Assembly: GCA_963764565.1 (NCBI GenBank)
Contig: CAVXTD010000027.1
Span: 62,001 to 126,000 of the forward strand
Reading direction: 5' to 3'
Length of the DNA: 64,000 nt
Source of the DNA: DATBLE01 sp963764565
GTDB lineage: Bacteria; Actinomycetota; Thermoleophilia; Gaiellales; Gaiellaceae
The notes beneath the pieces are model-generated. The model had not been told where the DNA came from, made no database searches, and worked only from the letters and a program-made list of their open reading frames with translations. Of the stretch, positions 48,447 through 62,300 are shown piece after piece. Each line of letters starts with the position of its first letter. The first letter of the stretch is position 1. The translations under genes were made by a program, and so were the position numbers.

Positions 48447-48740
48447 GAGGATGTCGGAACTCCTGAGCGGGAGGCACTGAGACGCTGACCGGCAGGCTGC
48501 GCGGCACGGTGACGCATCGACGGACCATCCCGCGGCAGTCTGCCAGCTGGGACCGTCATGACACCGCCTCGAAGGCATAGCCGCCTGCCGCCTATCGGTC
48601 TCGACGGCAGGCGGAGCCGAGCTTCGCCGCCGGCACGCCAACCCCCAAGGGTGCCGACCTGGATCATCTAGGCTAGGTGTCGATGAGGACGGGAGTCGAC
48701 GACGAGCAGTTTGCGCACGCAGCAGCGGGAGAGCCGGCTC

Positions 48741-49515
48741 GTGAGCGAGTTCGTCGATCATGCCCGGAGGGCGATCCGGGAGAAGGGGGTCCTGTCGCTC
48801 GGCGGAAAGGCAATGCGGTTCGCCCTCCAACGGCAAACCGGTGCCCTGGCGCGACTGCGGCTGCGCGCTGCGGCCCGCAAGGCGCAGACGCGCGAGCAAG
48901 CTGTCGACCTGGCCTTCTCGTTTGCGTTCGCGGGCGTCAGAATCAAACCCTTCCAGTGGCGTCCCGAGATCCTCGAGCTCATCGAGGTGCTGGAGGAGCG
49001 CCGCCCGCGAACGGTTCTGGAGATCGGGACCTGCACGGGCGGGAGCCTCTTCCTGTTCACGCGGGCGGCCGCCGACGACGCGCTGCTCATCTCGATCGAT
49101 CTCGTCCACGGGCCGTTCGGCGGCGGGTACTCGCCGGCCCGCGAGCCGCTGTACCGAGGATTCGCCCGCGCCGAGCAGCGCATCGAGCTGGTCAGGGCGG
49201 ACTCGCACGACCCGGCGACGCTCGAGCGGGTGAAGGAGTTGCTGGGCGACCGGCCGGTCGACTTCCTCTTCATCGACGGGGATCACCGCTACGAGGGCGT
49301 CAGCCAAGACTTCGAGCTCTACTCGCCGCTCGTTGCCGACGGCGGCCTGATCGGGTTCCACGACATCGTTCCGGGGCCGGAGGCGAACGTCGGCGGGGTT
49401 CCGCGGTTCTGGGGCGAGTTGAAGGAGGCTTCGGGCGAGACGGCGGGAGATCGTCGCCGACTGGAACCAAGGCTCCGGCGGCATCGGCCTGATCGAGAAG
49501 GCCGCCGGGCGGTAG
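48741..49515 (+). CDS. Class I SAM methyltransferase (Methyltransf_24 / CmcI-like), paralogue 2; one frameshift
   Basis: GTG 48741 has GGGAGAG upstream; TTG 48711 is an alternative. SEFVDHARRAIREKGVLSLG, then IKPFQWRPEILELIEVLEER, TVLEIGTCTGGSLFLFTRAA, ISIDLVHGPFGGGYSPAREP, VDFLFIDGDHRYEGVSQDFE, DGGLIGFHDIVPGPEANVG. It matches the gene at 42179 throughout. A break near 49430 hides the end, which reads REIVADWNQGSGGIGLIEKA in the next frame to TAG 49513-49515. Divergent from the Wzy-like gene (294 bp). Confidence 0.8.
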
Positions 49516-49525
49516 CTACAGTCAG

Positions 49526-49560
49526 GCTCAGCTTGAGCGTGAGAGGTAAGGCTCAACCTT
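49526..49560. terminator. Possible bidirectional terminator hairpins
   Basis: In the convergent gap 49516-49727: GCTCA-gct-TGAGC (49526-49538) and AAGG-ctcaa-CCTT (49548-49560), both small, enclosed by TCAGG...CCTGA (49522 to ~49565). Short stems and no T-run, so weak support. The rest of the gap shows no gene. Confidence 0.3.
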
Positions 49561-49727
49561 CACCTGACAGTTAGACCGGCGCGGCCGACGGCGCGCATGC
49601 GGATCGCAGCTCCTCGCGGTCGGCCCCGCCCCGGCATGGGGAGGGAGCCCCCGCGGCTGCGGAGGCTGGGCTTCCGGCTCGAGAGACGAATAGAGGCGTG
49701 TGGCTGTGTGGATCTCGGGCTGCGCCG

Positions 49728-50255
49728 TCAGCGCTGCCCGCACCACCGGGCCGCGAAGGTCCCCGAGTAGCGGAACTGCCGACCGGCGACCTTGTGGTTC
49801 GTGACCTTCAACGATCCCGTGCCAGATCCCACGCTGTGGAGGTGTCGATGCGCGTGATCTCGAGCGACACACCGCTCCGGACCATGATCCGGCCGGTCTT
49901 GTGCGTGAAGATCGCGACGACGCGGCCGGCGCCGCTGAGCCGAACGGGCTTGCCCACCGGCAGCGACTTGCCGTTCGTGTACAGGTACACCCACACGTAC
50001 GGCACATCCTGCTCCGTAACGGTGCGGCACGACGTCTTCCGCGCCATGAGGAAGAGACTGATGTCCCCGAAGCCGTCCTTGTAGAGGAACGCGGAGCGGG
50101 CCCGGAAGGGGACACCCGCGATCGTGCCGCCTCCGGCCGTTCGCTGCTTCCCGGCGCCGAGCGGCTTCGCCGGGAGCGGCGTTCCCGCCGTCGCCGCGAT
50201 CGCGCCGGCGGCGGCGACCGAAACGGTCAGCGCAATAGCAACGAAGCCTCTTCAT
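49728..50255 (-). CDS. Small secreted protein of unknown function; two frameshifts
   Basis: ATG 50255. After MKRL one extra base displaces the frame; the neighbouring frame reads VAIALTVSVAAAGAIAATAG, a clear signal peptide, then PFRARSAFLYKDGFGDISLF, and MARKTSCRTVTEQDVPYVWV, NGKSLPVGKPVRLSGAGRVV, THKTGRIMVRSGVSLEITRI. A second break near 49830 leads to GSLKVTNHKVAGRQFRYSGT to the stop at 49728. Mature size ~145 residues, probably beta-rich, two or three cysteines. No family recognised. Divergent from the giant SGNH/Ig gene (start 50377), so possibly co-regulated with it. Confidence 0.55.
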   Translation of the reverse strand: MKRLRCYCADRFGRRRRRDRGDGGNAAPGEAARRREAANGRRRHDRGCPLPGPLRVPLQGRLRGHQSLPHGAEDVVPHRYGAGCAVRVGVPVHERQVAAGGQARSAQRRRPRRRDLHAQDRPDHGPERCVARDHAHRHLHSVGSGTGSLKVTNHKVAGRQFRYSGTFAARWCGQR

Positions 50256-50376
50256 CGCCTGCTCATCTTGTCGCCGCTGCCTCTCGACTGGGTAACAGCC
50301 GAGGTGGGGTCACGACCTGGTCGTTCGGCGGGCGCCGCCGGCTCGCCGGCATGTGACGATCCTGTTCGCCTTGCAC

Positions 50377-53300
50377 ATGCACGGATCTGTCTGGAAACGC
50401 GTCGGCCTGGGTGTAGCACTCGCCTCGGCCGCGCTTGCGCTTGCCTCTCCTGCGGGAGCTGCGCTCCCCGGCTCGATGGCCTCGCTCGGCGACTCGTTCA
50501 CCAAGGGCTTCGGCGCCAACGGCACGGCCGCCGACAATCCCTCGGAGTCCTGGGCGACCGGCACGGACGTCGCGGTGAACTCGCACTACCTGCGCCTGCT
50601 CTCCCAGAACCCGGCGATCTCGGGCAACAACTCGAACGACGCTCTGGACGGCTCGAACATGGCCGCCGTCGTCAGCCAGGCGGATGTCGCAGTCGGTCAG
50701 GCAGCGCCGTACGTGACGGTCCTGGCAGGCACGAACGACGTCTGCACGCCCACGGCGGCGGGCATGACCACCGTCTCCTCGTTCTCGACCTCGCTGAACC
50801 TCGTCCTGACCAAGCTCGGCGCCACGCCGGGCGTGAAGGTCTTCGTCGCCTCGATCCCCGACTGGTTCGGGTTCTGGCAGAAGTTTCACTCGAACGTCAC
50901 CGCGCAGAATGCATGGGCGGCGTTCCCGAACCGCTGCCCGGTCCTCCTCGGCTCGGCCGCCACTCCGAGCGACCGCACGGCGTTCGCTCAGCGCATCACG
51001 GACCTGAACGCCGCGATCGTCAGTGTCTGCGCGGGCTTCGCCTTCTGCTCCACCGACGGGGGAGCGATCTTCCGGCAATGGGGAACGTTCGCGGCCGGCG
51101 ACTTCACGTTCGACTTCTTCCACCCCTCGGTGTCGGGACAGGCAAAGATCGCGACAACAACGTGGAGTGCGGGGCCGTGGGTCGGGCCCACCAACAGCAG
51201 CTTGCCGACGATCTCGGGCAACGCCGTTCAGGGCAGCACGCTCACGGCCACCACCGGAACCTGGAACGGCGCGGTGGCCAACTACGGCTATCAGTGGAAG
51301 CGGTGCGATACCGACGGGAACGGCTGCCTGACGATCAGCGCGGCGACGAGCCCGACGCTACGTCGTTCAGGCGGCGGACGTCGGCACGACGCTGCGCGTC
51401 GTCGTCACGGCAAGCGACGCAAGCCGGCGCGTTCGGGACCGCCAGCTCCGCGCCGACCGCCACCGTCACGCCGATCGGCCCGGGCAGCGCGGCCATCGGC
51501 CGGGCGATCGTCGGCGCGCAGTCCGCCTCGGGCACGCGGGAACTACCTCGACACCTCCGGCCCGTACCACCTGGGAGTGAGCGCGACCGGGACGGGATGA
51601 AGGCGTACATGACGGGCGGCCGCGCGCATGGACGCCGTCCGCCTCGTGGTCTACTCCGACGACGGCAGCGGCAACCCCGGAGCGTTCGCCGCGGTCACGA
51701 GTCAGGTGACGATCGCGGCAAGCGCGCCGGCCGGCTGGGTCAACTTCACCGTTTGCATCGGCGCCGTCGCTTCCGCCGGGCAACTACTGGCTCGGCTACT
51801 GGTACAGCCACTCGGGCGGAGCGTTCGAGTACTACGACAGCGATTGCCGGCGCCGAGCGCTTCGCGCCGGCCGCCTACTCGCCGAGCGCCGATCCGCCGG
51901 CGACATTCGGTGCGGCGACGGCGGCGACGGGCGCGTACTCGATGTACTTGACCTACACGCCGATCGCCGGCATCCCGGCGAACACCGGCCTCCCGACGAT
52001 CTCGGGCACGGCGATGCAGGGCGCGACCCTGACGGCCGCCAACGGCACCTGGAGCGGGAGCCCGACGGGCTTCGCGTACCAATGGCGCCGCTGCGACAGC
52101 ACCGGCTTCAACTGCACGAACATCGCCGGCGCGACCAATCGACGTATGTCGCTGTCTTGGCCGACGTCGGCTCGACCCTGCGCGTGCAGGTGACTGCGAC
52201 GAACGCCAACGGGTCGGCAAACGCCACCTCCGCCCAGACGGCGCTCGTCCAGGGGCTGGCAGGACCGGCGGGAACCTTCGGGCGACAGACGGTGGGCGCG
52301 GTAACGGTGTCCGCCGGCTCGGAGCAAGAACTACCTCGACGGATCGGGCCCCTACTCGCTGTCCGTCTCCGCGAACGTCTCGAAGATCAGCGGCTACGTC
52401 AGCGGCGGCATCGACTCGTCGCCGCTACGCGCAGCGATCTACGCCGACGACGGTACGGGTGGCAATCCGGGCGCACTCGTCGGCGTGACGAGCGAGGTGC
52501 TGGTCGCCGCCGGGATGCCCGCGGGCTGGGTCGACCTCCCGTTCACGACGCCTGTGACATTGAGTCCGGGCGTCTACTGGATCTTCTACTGGATCGGCTC
52601 TCCAGGCACGATCAGCTTGTACTACGACAACGTCGCCGGGGCCGAGCGCTTCGGCCCGGCCGCCTACGCTTCCACCGGCAATCCGCCCGGGGCCTTCCCG
52701 CTCCAGGGACCGGCAGGGGCTGCCTACTCGCTCTACGCCAGCTTCACGGCGGTGGGCCAGTCGCCGATCAACAGCAGCCTGCCGACGATCTCGGGCTCGC
52801 CGACGGTCGGGCATACGCCTGGTCGTCGACCCCGGAACGTGGAGCGGCAATCCGACCTTCGCCGACCAGTGGCGGCGCTGCGACGGCACCGGCGCAAACT
52901 GCACGAACATCGCCGGGGCGACGGCCCAGACCTACACCCTCGTCGCCGCGCGACGTCGGGAAGACGATCCGCGTGAAGGTGACGGCGACGAACAGCGACG
53001 GCTCGGGCGTCGCGACCTCGGACCAGACCACCGCCGTGCTAGACCCCGGCCCCGCGCAGACGTTCGGCCCGACCACGATCGGCGCCCTCTCCGCGAGCGG
53101 ATCGGGCGGCTTCCTCGACGTCTCGGGCCCCTACGCCCTGTCCACGCCGGCGGCAGTGAGCAAGCTGACCGGGTACGTGGGCGGCGGAGCCAACGCCGGG
53201 TCTCTGCGCGCCGTGATCTATGCCGACAACGCCGGTCAGCCCGGCGCATTCGCCGGGGTGTCGAGTGAGGTCGTGCTGCAAGCAGGCGCTGCCGCCGGCT

Positions 53301-56300
53301 GGGTCAACTTCCCCTTCCCGACGAATCCGTCGCTCGCGCCGGGCTCGTACTGGCTCGGCTACTGGCACGGCGCCACGAACGGAGCGGTGGAGTACTTCGA
53401 CACGGTCGCCAACTCGGAGCGCTTCGTCGCTGCTCCCGGCGGCTACTCGAACCTCAGCGACCCACCTTCGACCTTCGGCTCCGCGGCGACGGGGTCGGGC
53501 AAGTACTCGCTGTACGCGACCTTCACACCGGCCCCCCCGGTGGTCGACGCTCCGCCGACGATCTCGGGTACCACCGCGCAGGGTCAGACCCTGACCGCGG
53601 ACCCCGGCACCTGGGAGGGTGCGCCGGCCTTCACCTACCAGTGGCGGACGTGCAACCCCGCCGGTGCCTCCTGCTCCAACATCGCGGGCGCGACGAGCCA
53701 AGACGTACGTGCTCCAGCCGAGCGACGTCGGACTGACCGTACGCGTGGCCGTGACGGGAACGAACTCGCTCGGCAGCGCAAACGCAACCTCGGCCCAGAC
53801 GGCGGTCGTGACGGGGATTCCCCCCGTGGTCCCCGGAACGCTCGGACGGACGGACGTCGGGCACGGTAACGAACTGGGGCGCGCCCAACTACATCAACGT
53901 CGCGGGCCCGTACACGCTGTCCGCCTCCACGGTGATCTCGAGCCTGACCGGGTACGTTCGCGGCAACGACTCGGCGATGCCGCTCCGCGCCGTGATCTAC
54001 GCCGACAACGGCGGTCAGCCAGGCGCGTTCGTCGCGGTCACGCCGCCCGTCACGATCGCGGCCGGCCAATTCTCTCCCACCGGAGGATGGGTGGACTTCC
54101 CGTTCACGGCGCAGCCGACGCTGGCCGCCGGCTCGTACTGGCTGGGCTACTGGATCGGGCCCGGAACGACCGAGTACGTCGCCGAGTACTACACGCCCGT
54201 ATCCCACGGCGCCCGCTATGTACCGAGGACGTACTCGCCGACCCTCGATCCGAACCCATCGGCCTACGGCTCCGGGGGCAACCTCGACGCGGCAGTTCTC
54301 CCTCTACGCCAACTACGGCACCGTCAACCCCGCACCCGTCGAACACCGGCCTGCCGACGATCTCGGGCAACAACTACCCGACCGCGACCCTGACCGCCAC
54401 GAACGGCACCTGGGGCGGCTCCCCGACCAGCTACAGCTACCAGTGGCGCCAGTGCGACAGCGGCGGGGCGAGCTGCGCGAACATCAGCGGCGCCACCAAT
54501 CAGACCTATGTCCAGCAGGCGGCCGACGCCGGCAAGACGATTCGCGTCGTCGTCACCGCGACGAACGCGGGTGGCTCGACGCCGGCCGTCTCGAGCCCGA
54601 CGCCGGTGGTCAACGGCGTCCCGGCGAACACGGCCCTGCCGACGATCTCGGGCACGGTGACGCAGGGGCAGACGCTGACCGCCGCGAACGGCACCTGGAG
54701 CGGGAGCCCGACGAGCTACGCCTACCAGTGGCGCCGCTGCGACAACGTCGGCGCGAACTGCGCCGACATCGCGACCGCGACCCTGCAGACCTACGTCGTC
54801 CAGCTGGCCGACGTCGGGCAGACGCTCCGCGTCGCCGTCACGGCGACGAGCCCCGCCGGCTCGGGCTCCGCGAGCTCGGCCGCCACCGCGGTCGTTCAGG
54901 CGATCCCGAACAACGATCCCCTGAACCCGCCGACGATCTCCGGCCAGCCCTACCTCGGCCAGACGCTGACGGCCAACAACGGCGTCTGGAACCCTGCTCC
55001 GACGAGCTTTGGCTACCAGTGGCGCCGCTGCGACAACGCCGGCGCCGACTGCGCCGACATCGGCGGCTCGACGAGCCAGACGTACGTCGCTCAGGCTGCC
55101 GACGTCGGCAAGACGCTTCGCGTCGTCGTCACGGGCACGAACGCCAACGGCTCGGGGAACGCGACGTCGGCCCAGACGAGCGTGATCAGCGACGCGCCGT
55201 CGATCGACCTCGGGAACCCGCCGTCGATCTCCGGAAAGGCGCCTACTCGACGCAGACCTTGACGGCGAGTCCCGGCACCTGGACGGGCAACCCGACGAGC
55301 TACGCGTACCAGTGGTGGCGGTGCCCCGCGCAGCCGACCTCCTGCACCAGTCCCATCCCGATCGCCGGCGCGACCAATGAGACGTATGTCGTCCAGGCGG
55401 CGGACGTCGGATTCACGATCAGGATCCTCGTGACGGCGACGAACCCGGCCGGCTCGAACACCGCGACCTCCGCGCGGACGGCCACTCGTCCAGGGCTCGC
55501 CGGTCCGCCCCCTCCGGCGGCGGACGTGATGTATGACGCAACCGTCAGCCCGCTGCCGAGCAACCTGCCCAGTGTTGGCGCCGAGGCGTACGCCTTCAGG
55601 GAGTTCGGCGATGAGGTGACGTTCGCCGGCGCGTCGCGGGCGCTGAGCAGCGTAGTCGTGACGATGAGCAGCTGGGCTTGTGAGAGCGGAGCCTGGAACA
55701 CGCGACGACTGCGTGACCGCCCCGGGCGCCACCTTCTCGATCCCGATCACGTTGACGATCTACCAGCCGGGCTGCGGGCCAACACCGCCGGTTCGGTGAT
55801 CGGCACGAAGACGCAAACGTTCTACGATCCCGTATCGGCCCTCGTCGGACAGCGTGAACTGCACGGCAGGCAACGCCGGCAAGTGGTACGACGGGACGGC
55901 GTGCGTAAACGGGAAGGCCGCCAACATCACGTTCGACTTCAGCTCGCAGAACCTCACCCTGCCCGACACGGTCGTCTACGGCATCTCGTACAACACGACC
56001 AGCTACGGACCGAGCCCGATCGGCACCGGTGCCTCGTGCTACTCGACCGCGGCCGGATGCCCGTACGACTCGCTGAACATCGGTCTCTCGACGCAGGTCG
56101 TAATCCGGCTCGAAGCCGTTCCCCGACACCGTCTTCCAGAACGCGATCGCCAGTGAGTACTGTGACGGCGGCGCGGCCGGCAGCGGAACGATGCGGCTCG
56201 ACTCGCCGGGCAACGCGTGCTGGAACGCCCTACGTACCGGCGGTCCAGTTCGGGTGGAGTGCGGCCTCGCCGCCGACGATCACCGGACTGCGATCGCGGG

Positions 56301-59300
56301 CCAGACGCTGTCCATGAGCGACGGCACCTGGGGTCCGACAGCCGACGAGCTTCACCTACCAGTGGCGGCGCTGCGATGCCGCCGGCGCGAACTGCTCCGA
56401 CATCGCCGGTGCCACGAACTCGACGTACGTCGTCCAGAACGCCGACACCGACTCGACGCTGCGCGCGGTCGTCACGGCGATCAACCCGGGCGGCTCGGCC
56501 AGCGCCACATCCGCCCAGACCGCAGTCGTCGGGGCAGTGCCGTTCATCCAGCCGGGGTTCCCGCCGACGATCAGCGGCAACAACGTTCAGGGCGCGACGC
56601 TCACGGCCAACGACGGACAGTGGGGCGGGAGCCCGACCAGCTACGGCTACCAGTGGCGCCGCTGCGACGCTGCCGGCGCGAACTGTGTCGACATCGTCGG
56701 CGAGACCGCGCAGACGTACGTGATCCAGGCCGCCGACGCCGGCAAATCGATCCGCGTCGTCGTCTCGGCCACGAACGCCATGGGCACCGGCACCGCCACC
56801 TCCGACGTGGCGATGTCGCAGGGCGGCTCGTCCGGGACGCTGGGGCATTCGCCCATCGGCGCGCTCACGGCCGCCGCAAGTAGCGCCCACGACTACGTCG
56901 ACACCTCCGGCCCGTACACGCTGGGCGTCAGCGGAACCATCACCAAGCTCATCGGCTACCTCAGCGGCGGCGGTCCTCCGTCGCAGATCCGCGCGGTGAT
57001 CTACGCCGACTCGAGCGGCAACCCGGGCGCCCTCGTCGCCGTCACGGACGAGGTCACGGTCGGCGCCGGCGCCGGCGCCGGATGGGTGGACTTCCCGTTC
57101 GCAGCCCCGGTCGACCTGAGCCCCGGCGCCTACTGGATCGGGTACTGGCTCGGGACGAACTCGGCCACGCTCTACTACGACAACGTCACCGGCTCGGAGC
57201 GCTTCGCCCAGGCAGCCTACGCCTCGACGGGCAGCGCCCCCGCGATCTTCCCGACCGCCGGGTTCGGGTCGAGCGACACCAGCTACTCGCTCTACGCGAC
57301 TTCCAGTCCTCGGTCGTCCGCAGCGCGCCGTACATCGACCCGGCCGGCCTGCCGACGATCTCGGGCCTGCCCTACGTCGACCAGACGCTGACCGCGCACG
57401 AACGGCACCTGGAACCAGACCCCGACCCAGTTCGCCTACCAGTGGCGCCGCTGCGACAACGCCGGCGCGAACTGCGCCGACATCGTCGGCGCGACCGAAC
57501 CAGACGTACGTGCCGACGACGGCGAACGACCTGGGCTTCAAGCTGCGCGTGATCGTGACGGCGCACGAACGACCTCGGCTCGGGCAACGCGACCTCCGAC
57601 CCGACCGAGGTGATCAGCGGTCCTCCGTCGATCGTTCCGGGATCCCCGCCGACGATCTCCGGAGACCTGCTCCTGGGGTCGACGCTGACGGCCGATCCCG
57701 GTACCTGGGACGGAAATCCGAGTGGGTATGCCTATCAGTGGCGACGGTGCACTCCCGGCGGCGGCGGCGCCTGCGGAAGCATCGGCGGCGAGACCAACCA
57801 GACCTATGTGGTGACGCCGGCGGATGTCGACTTCACCCTCCAGGTCCAGGTGACGGCGACGAACCCGACCGGGTCGGCGCTGGCGTTCTCGGCCGAGACC
57901 GCTGTGATCGGCGCAGCGCCGGTGAACACCGCCCTGCCGACGATCTCGGGGAGCGCGGTCGAGGGCCAGACCTTGCAGCTGGCCTCGAACGGGACCTGGC
58001 AGTACAGCCCGACCAGCTACGCCTACCAGTGGCGCCGCTGCGACAACGCCGGCGCAAACTGCGTCGACATCGTCGGCGAGACGAACTCGAGCTACGTCGT
58101 GCAGGCGGCGGATGTCGCGAAGACCGTGCGGCTGGCGGTTTCGGCGACGAACGCGTCCGGGACGGGGACGGCGTCCTCCGACCAGACCGCGGTCGTGCAC
58201 GGGATCCCGGTCAACAACGTACTGCCGTCGGTGTCGGGGAACCTGTACCAGGGTCAGCAGCTGACGGCGGTGAACGGGTCGTGGAGCGAGAGCCCGTCCG
58301 GGTACACGTATCAGTGGCGGCGCTGCGATTCGGGCGGGTCGAACTGCGTCGACCGCGCCGGCCAGACCAGCTCCACCTACACGCTGGTCGCCGGCGACGT
58401 CGGTCAGACGATCCGCGTGGTCGTGACCGCGACCAACGACGTCGGCTCGATGAGCGCCACCTCGGACGCGACCGGCGCGATCAACGGCCCGCCGGCGATC
58501 GTTCCGGGATCCGAGCCGACGATCTCGGGCAGCGCGGTCGAGACGCAGACACTGACGGGAACGCACGGCACGTGGACCGGCAACCCGACGAGCTACTCGT
58601 ATCGGTGGTACCGGTGCAGCGGCCCCACCTGCGGAAGCATCAACGGGGCGACGAGCTCGACCTACGTCGTGCAGAACGCGGATGTCGGCTTCACCCTCCA
58701 TCTCGAGGTGACCGCGACCAGCCTGGCCGGCTCGGGCATCGCGATCTCGGCAGACACGGCGGTCGTGCAGGCGATCCCGATCGAACACCGCGCTGCCGGC
58801 GATCACCGGGCAGCCGTTCGTCGGCCAGACGCTCTAGACCTCGAACGGCAGCTGGAGCGGCGGCCCGACCGGCTACGCCTACCAGTGGCGGCGCTGCGAC
58901 GCCGCGGGGGCGAACTGCGTCGACATCGGCAGTGCGACCAACTCGACCTACCTGCTGACCGCTACGGACGCGGGCAAGACGATTCGGGCCGTGGTGACGG
59001 CGATCGAACGCGGCCGGCTCCGGACCGCCGGCGACGTCGGCCCAGACCCCGGTCGTCAACGGCGTGCCGGCGGCTTCGGTGCAGCCGTCGATCTCCGGCA
59101 ACGCGTTCGTCGGCCAGACGCTGACCGCGAACAACGGCACCTGGAGCGGCACCCCGACCTTCACCTACCAGTGGCGCCGGTGCGACGCCGCCGGGGCGAA
59201 CTGCAACGACATCGTCCCCTTCACCGCCCAGACCTATCTGGTCCAGGGTGCCGACTCGGGCATGACGCTGCGGGTCGTCGTCACCGCCACCAACGGTGCC

Positions 59301-62300
59301 GGCGCTACCAGCGCGACCACGGCCCAGACCGGAATCGTCAACGCCGCGCCGGGCAACACGGCCCTGCCGACCATCACGGGCACGAAGGCCCAGGGGCAGC
59401 TGCTGACGGCGACGCAGGGCACCTGGTCGAACAACCCGTCCAGCTTCGCCTACCAGTGGCAGCGCTGCGACTCGGGCGGGGCGAACTGCGCCGACATCGC
59501 CGGCGCGACCAACTCCACCTACACCCTGGTCGCCGGCGACGTCGGCTCGACCATCCGGGTGAAGGTGACGGCGACGAACCCGAGCGGCTCGACCAGCGGC
59601 AACGTCCAACCCGACGGCAGTCATCGTCACGCTCCCGGCGAACACGGTCTTGCCGACGATCACAGGGACGGTTCAGCAGGGGCAGACGCTGACCGCCGCC
59701 AACGGGACCTGGTCGAACAGCCCGACCTTCACGTATCAGTGGCGTCAGTGTGACTCCGGCGGCGCGAACTGCACCGATATCGGCGGCGCGACGAATCAGA
59801 CGTACGTTCCGCAGGCCGGCGGATGTCGGCAAGACGATCCGGGTGGTCGTGACGGCGACGAACGCGGCCGGCTCGGCGAGCGCGACTTCCGATCAGACGG
59901 TGGTCGTGCAGGCGAACGTGGCGGGCACGACGTTCGGGAAGACGACGATCGGCGCGTTGACGCACGCGGTCGGCGGCAACTATCTGGAGGTGTCGGGCCG
60001 GTACACGCTGGCTTCGGCGTCGTCGGTGACGAAGTTGAGCGCGTATCTGCAGGGTGGCGGCTCGGCGACGGCGATGCGGGCTGTGATCTATGCGGATAGC
60101 GGCAACCAGCCGGGCGCGTTCGTTGCGGTCTCGCAGTCGGTGACGATCGCCGCCGGTGCGGCTGCCGGCTGGGTCGATTTCCCGGTCTCGGGCTCGCCGA
60201 CGCTGCCTGCGGGCCAGTACTGGCTCGGGTTGTGGGCGTCGAACACGAGCGCTTTGGGCTACTACGACAACGTCTCGAACAGCGGCCGGTATGCGCCTTC
60301 GACGTTCTCGGCGAGCAATAACCCGCCGGCGAGCTGGCCGGGCGGCGGCAGCTTCGACTCGCTGGCCTACTCGCTGTACGCGACCTTGGGCACGCCGCCG
60401 AGCGCTCCGGCGAACACGGTGCTGCCGGCGATCACGGGTACTGCGACGCAGGGTCAGGTGTTGAGCGCGTCGAGGGGACGTGGTCGAACAACCCGACCGG
60501 CTTCGCCTACCAGTGGCGCCGCTGCGACGCGGGCGGGGCGGACTGCGCCGATATCGCCGGTGCGACCAACTCGACCTACACGCTGGTCGCTGCCGATGTG
60601 GCGAACACGGTGCGGGTGGTCGTGACGGCGACGAACGCGGGCGGCTCGACTGCGGCGACCTCGACGCAGACCGCGGCGGTGGCGTCTGCGCCGGTGCCGG
60701 CGAACACGGCGCTGCCGGCGATCAGCGGCACGCCGACCGAGGGCCAGCAGCTGAGCACGACGAACGGGACCTGGACGAACAGCCCGACCGGCTTCGCCTA
60801 CCAGTGGCAGCGCTGCGACAGCGCGGGCGCGAACTGCACCGAACATCGCCGGCGCGACCAGCTCGACCTACATGCTGGTCTCTGCCGATGTCGGCAAGAC
60901 GATGCGGGCGGTCGTGACGGCGACGAACGCGTCCGGCTCGACCCCGGCGACCTCGGCCCAGAGCGCGGTCGTGCAGGCGGCGCCGACGACGACGTTCGGG
61001 AAGACGGCGGTCGGTGCGCTGACGCATGCGCTCGGCGGCAACTATTTGGAGGCGTCGGGCCGGTACACGCTGCGCCTCGCCGCAGTCGGTGACCAAGCTG
61101 AGCGCGCTATCTGCAGGGTGGCGGCTCGGCGACCGTCGATGCGGGCGGTGATCTACGCGGACAGCGGCAGCCAGCCGGGCGCGTTCGTCGCTGTCTCCCA
61201 GCCGGTGACGATCGCCGCCGGTCAGGCCGCCGGCTGGGTCGACTTCCCGGTCTCCGGGCTCGCCGACGCTGCCCGCGGGCCAGTACTGGCTCGGCTTGTG
61301 GGCGTCGAACACGAGCGCTCTGGGCTACTACGACAACAGTCTCGGACAGCGGCCGCTACGCGCCCGCCATGCTTCTCGGCGGCGCAGCAACCCGCCGGCG
61401 AGCTGGCCGGGCGGCGGCAGCTTCGACGACGCTCTCCTACTCCCTGTACGCCACCCTGGGCGCGCCGCCGAGCGCGCCGGCGAACAACGACGCTGCCGGC
61501 GATCTCCGGCACGGCGACCCAGGGGCAGGCGCTGAGCGCGACGAACGGCACCTGGTCGAACAACCCGACCGGCTTCGCCTACCAGTGGCGCCGCTGCGAC
61601 GCGGGCGGGGCGAGCTGCGCCGATATCGCCGGTGCGACCAACTCGACCTACACGCTGGTTGCTGCCGATGTGGCGAACGACGATCCGGGTGGTCGGTGAC
61701 GGCGACGAACGCGGGCGGCTCGACTGCGGCGACCTCGACGCAGACCGGTGCGGTGGCGTCTGCGCCGGTGCCGGCGAACACGGGCTGCCGGCGATCAGCG
61801 GCACGCCGACCGAGGGCCAGCAGCTGAGCACGACGAACGGGACCTGGACGAACAGCCCGACCGGCTTCGCCTACCAGTGGCAGCGCTGCGACAGCGCGGG
61901 CGCGAACTGCACGCAACATCGCCGGCGCGACCAACTCGACGTACACGCTGGTCTCCGCCGATGTCGGCAAGACGTTGCGGGCGGTCGTGACGGCGACGAA
62001 CGCGTCCGGCTCGACCCCGGCGACCTCGGCCCAGAGCGCGGTCGTGCAGGCGCTGCCGACGACGTCGCTCGGGGAAGACGACGGTCGGCGCGTTGACGCA
62101 TGCGCTGGGCGGCGAACTATCTGGAGGCGTCGGGCCGGTACACGCTGGCCTCGTCGCAGTCGGTGACCAAGCTGAGCGCGTATCTGCAGGGCGGCGGCTC
62201 GGCGACCTCGATGCGGGCGGTGATCTACGCGGACAGCGGCAACCAGCCGGGCGCGTTCGTCGCCGTCTCCCAGCCGGTGACGATCGCCGCCGGCCAGGCC

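Noticed and set aside
46761..48488. 575-codon plus-strand frame inside the Wzy-like gene
   Set aside because: Charged, low-complexity shadow of a membrane protein with clear Wzy_C features on the other strand.
48447..49556. Upstream extension of the Wzy-like minus-strand frame
   Set aside because: It is antisense to the methyltransferase at 48,741; the real protein starts at 48,446 or 48,393.
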